Shown one piece after another: positions 63,988 through 64,000 of a DNA stretch of 64,000 nt. The notes below the pieces were generated by a model. That model was not told the DNA's origin. It ran no database searches and saw only the letters and a program-made list of their open reading frames with translations. Source of the DNA: Zopfochytrium polystomum (lineage: Eukaryota; Chytridiomycota; Chytridiomycetes; Chytridiales; Chytridiaceae); the NCBI GenBank assembly GCA_025765615.1, contig JAIVFJ010000070.1, forward strand, positions 124,001-188,000. Reading direction: 5' to 3'. Made by a program: the position numbers and the translations under genes. Within the stretch, counting starts at the first letter, position 1. Each line of letters opens with the position of its first letter.

Positions 63988-64000
63988 GTATGGGGGGTTT

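Overview
This is a nuclear window from a eukaryote, most probably a zoosporic (flagellated, chytrid-type) fungus. Fungal traits are a Zn2Cys6 factor with a fungal-specific regulatory domain and a DNMT5-type methyltransferase. The flagellum is implied by BBS2 and IFT88. Host genes are GC-rich, dense and on both strands. They carry many short introns (mostly 40-120 bp, GT-AG, CTAAC/CTGAC-like branch sites), and simple repeats are abundant. All gene models are my own splice reconstructions from reading frame, consensus sites and family motifs; none is supported by transcripts.

Layout. 1-3750: 3' part of a Ty3/gypsy chromovirus with an open pol frame, its 3' LTR (3303-3655) and an inverted LTR fragment (3656-3750). 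The LTR holds a phased array of heat-shock elements. 3751-5757: no recognised gene. 5758-15190 (-): a very large DNMT5 (methyltransferase, RING and SNF2 domains) whose first exon encodes a polyQ/Ser-rich extension. 15467-16095 (+): doubtful small Cys-rich gene. 16716-18642 (+): Baeyer-Villiger-type flavin monooxygenase. 18746-19682 (-): NDUFS6. 19811-20959 (+): DHHC palmitoyltransferase. 21007-22370 (-): TAF11. 22500-23742 (+): RRP15. 24269-26889 (+): Zn2Cys6 factor. 27328-30076 (-): ACSF2-like acyl-CoA synthetase. 30596-32170 (-): mitoribosomal mL44. 32498-33746 (-): mitochondrial ribosome recycling factor. 33931-35758 (+): PGS1. 35826-36888 (-): SBDS. About 37.2-38.5 kb (-): unidentified gene with a presequence-like N-terminus. 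38628-40045 (+): RNA polymerase III subunit RPC6. 40320-42504 (+): membrane protein with an SH3 domain. 42828-about 45.9 kb (-): BBS2. 46566-48404 (+): heat shock factor. 48795-50428 (+): Scd6/LSM14. 50869-52236 (-): PIG-C. 52443-53842 (-): SGT2. 54013-57265 (-): IFT88. 57938-58844 (+): RPL12. 59215-61017 (+): F-box-like/ankyrin protein. 61200-end (+): RasGAP, cut by the window edge.

Themes. (1) Genome defence and transposons: a possibly young retroelement with heat-shock elements in its LTR, a DNMT5 locus about 2 kb away, and a heat shock factor in the same window. (2) Mitochondria: ACSF2-like, mL44, MRRF and PGS1 are consecutive, with NDUFS6 nearby. (3) Flagellum: BBS2 and IFT88. (4) RNA and ribosomes: RRP15, SBDS, RPL12, RPC6, TAF11 and Scd6. 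Several neighbours are divergent pairs with 90-190 bp between start codons, implying shared promoters.
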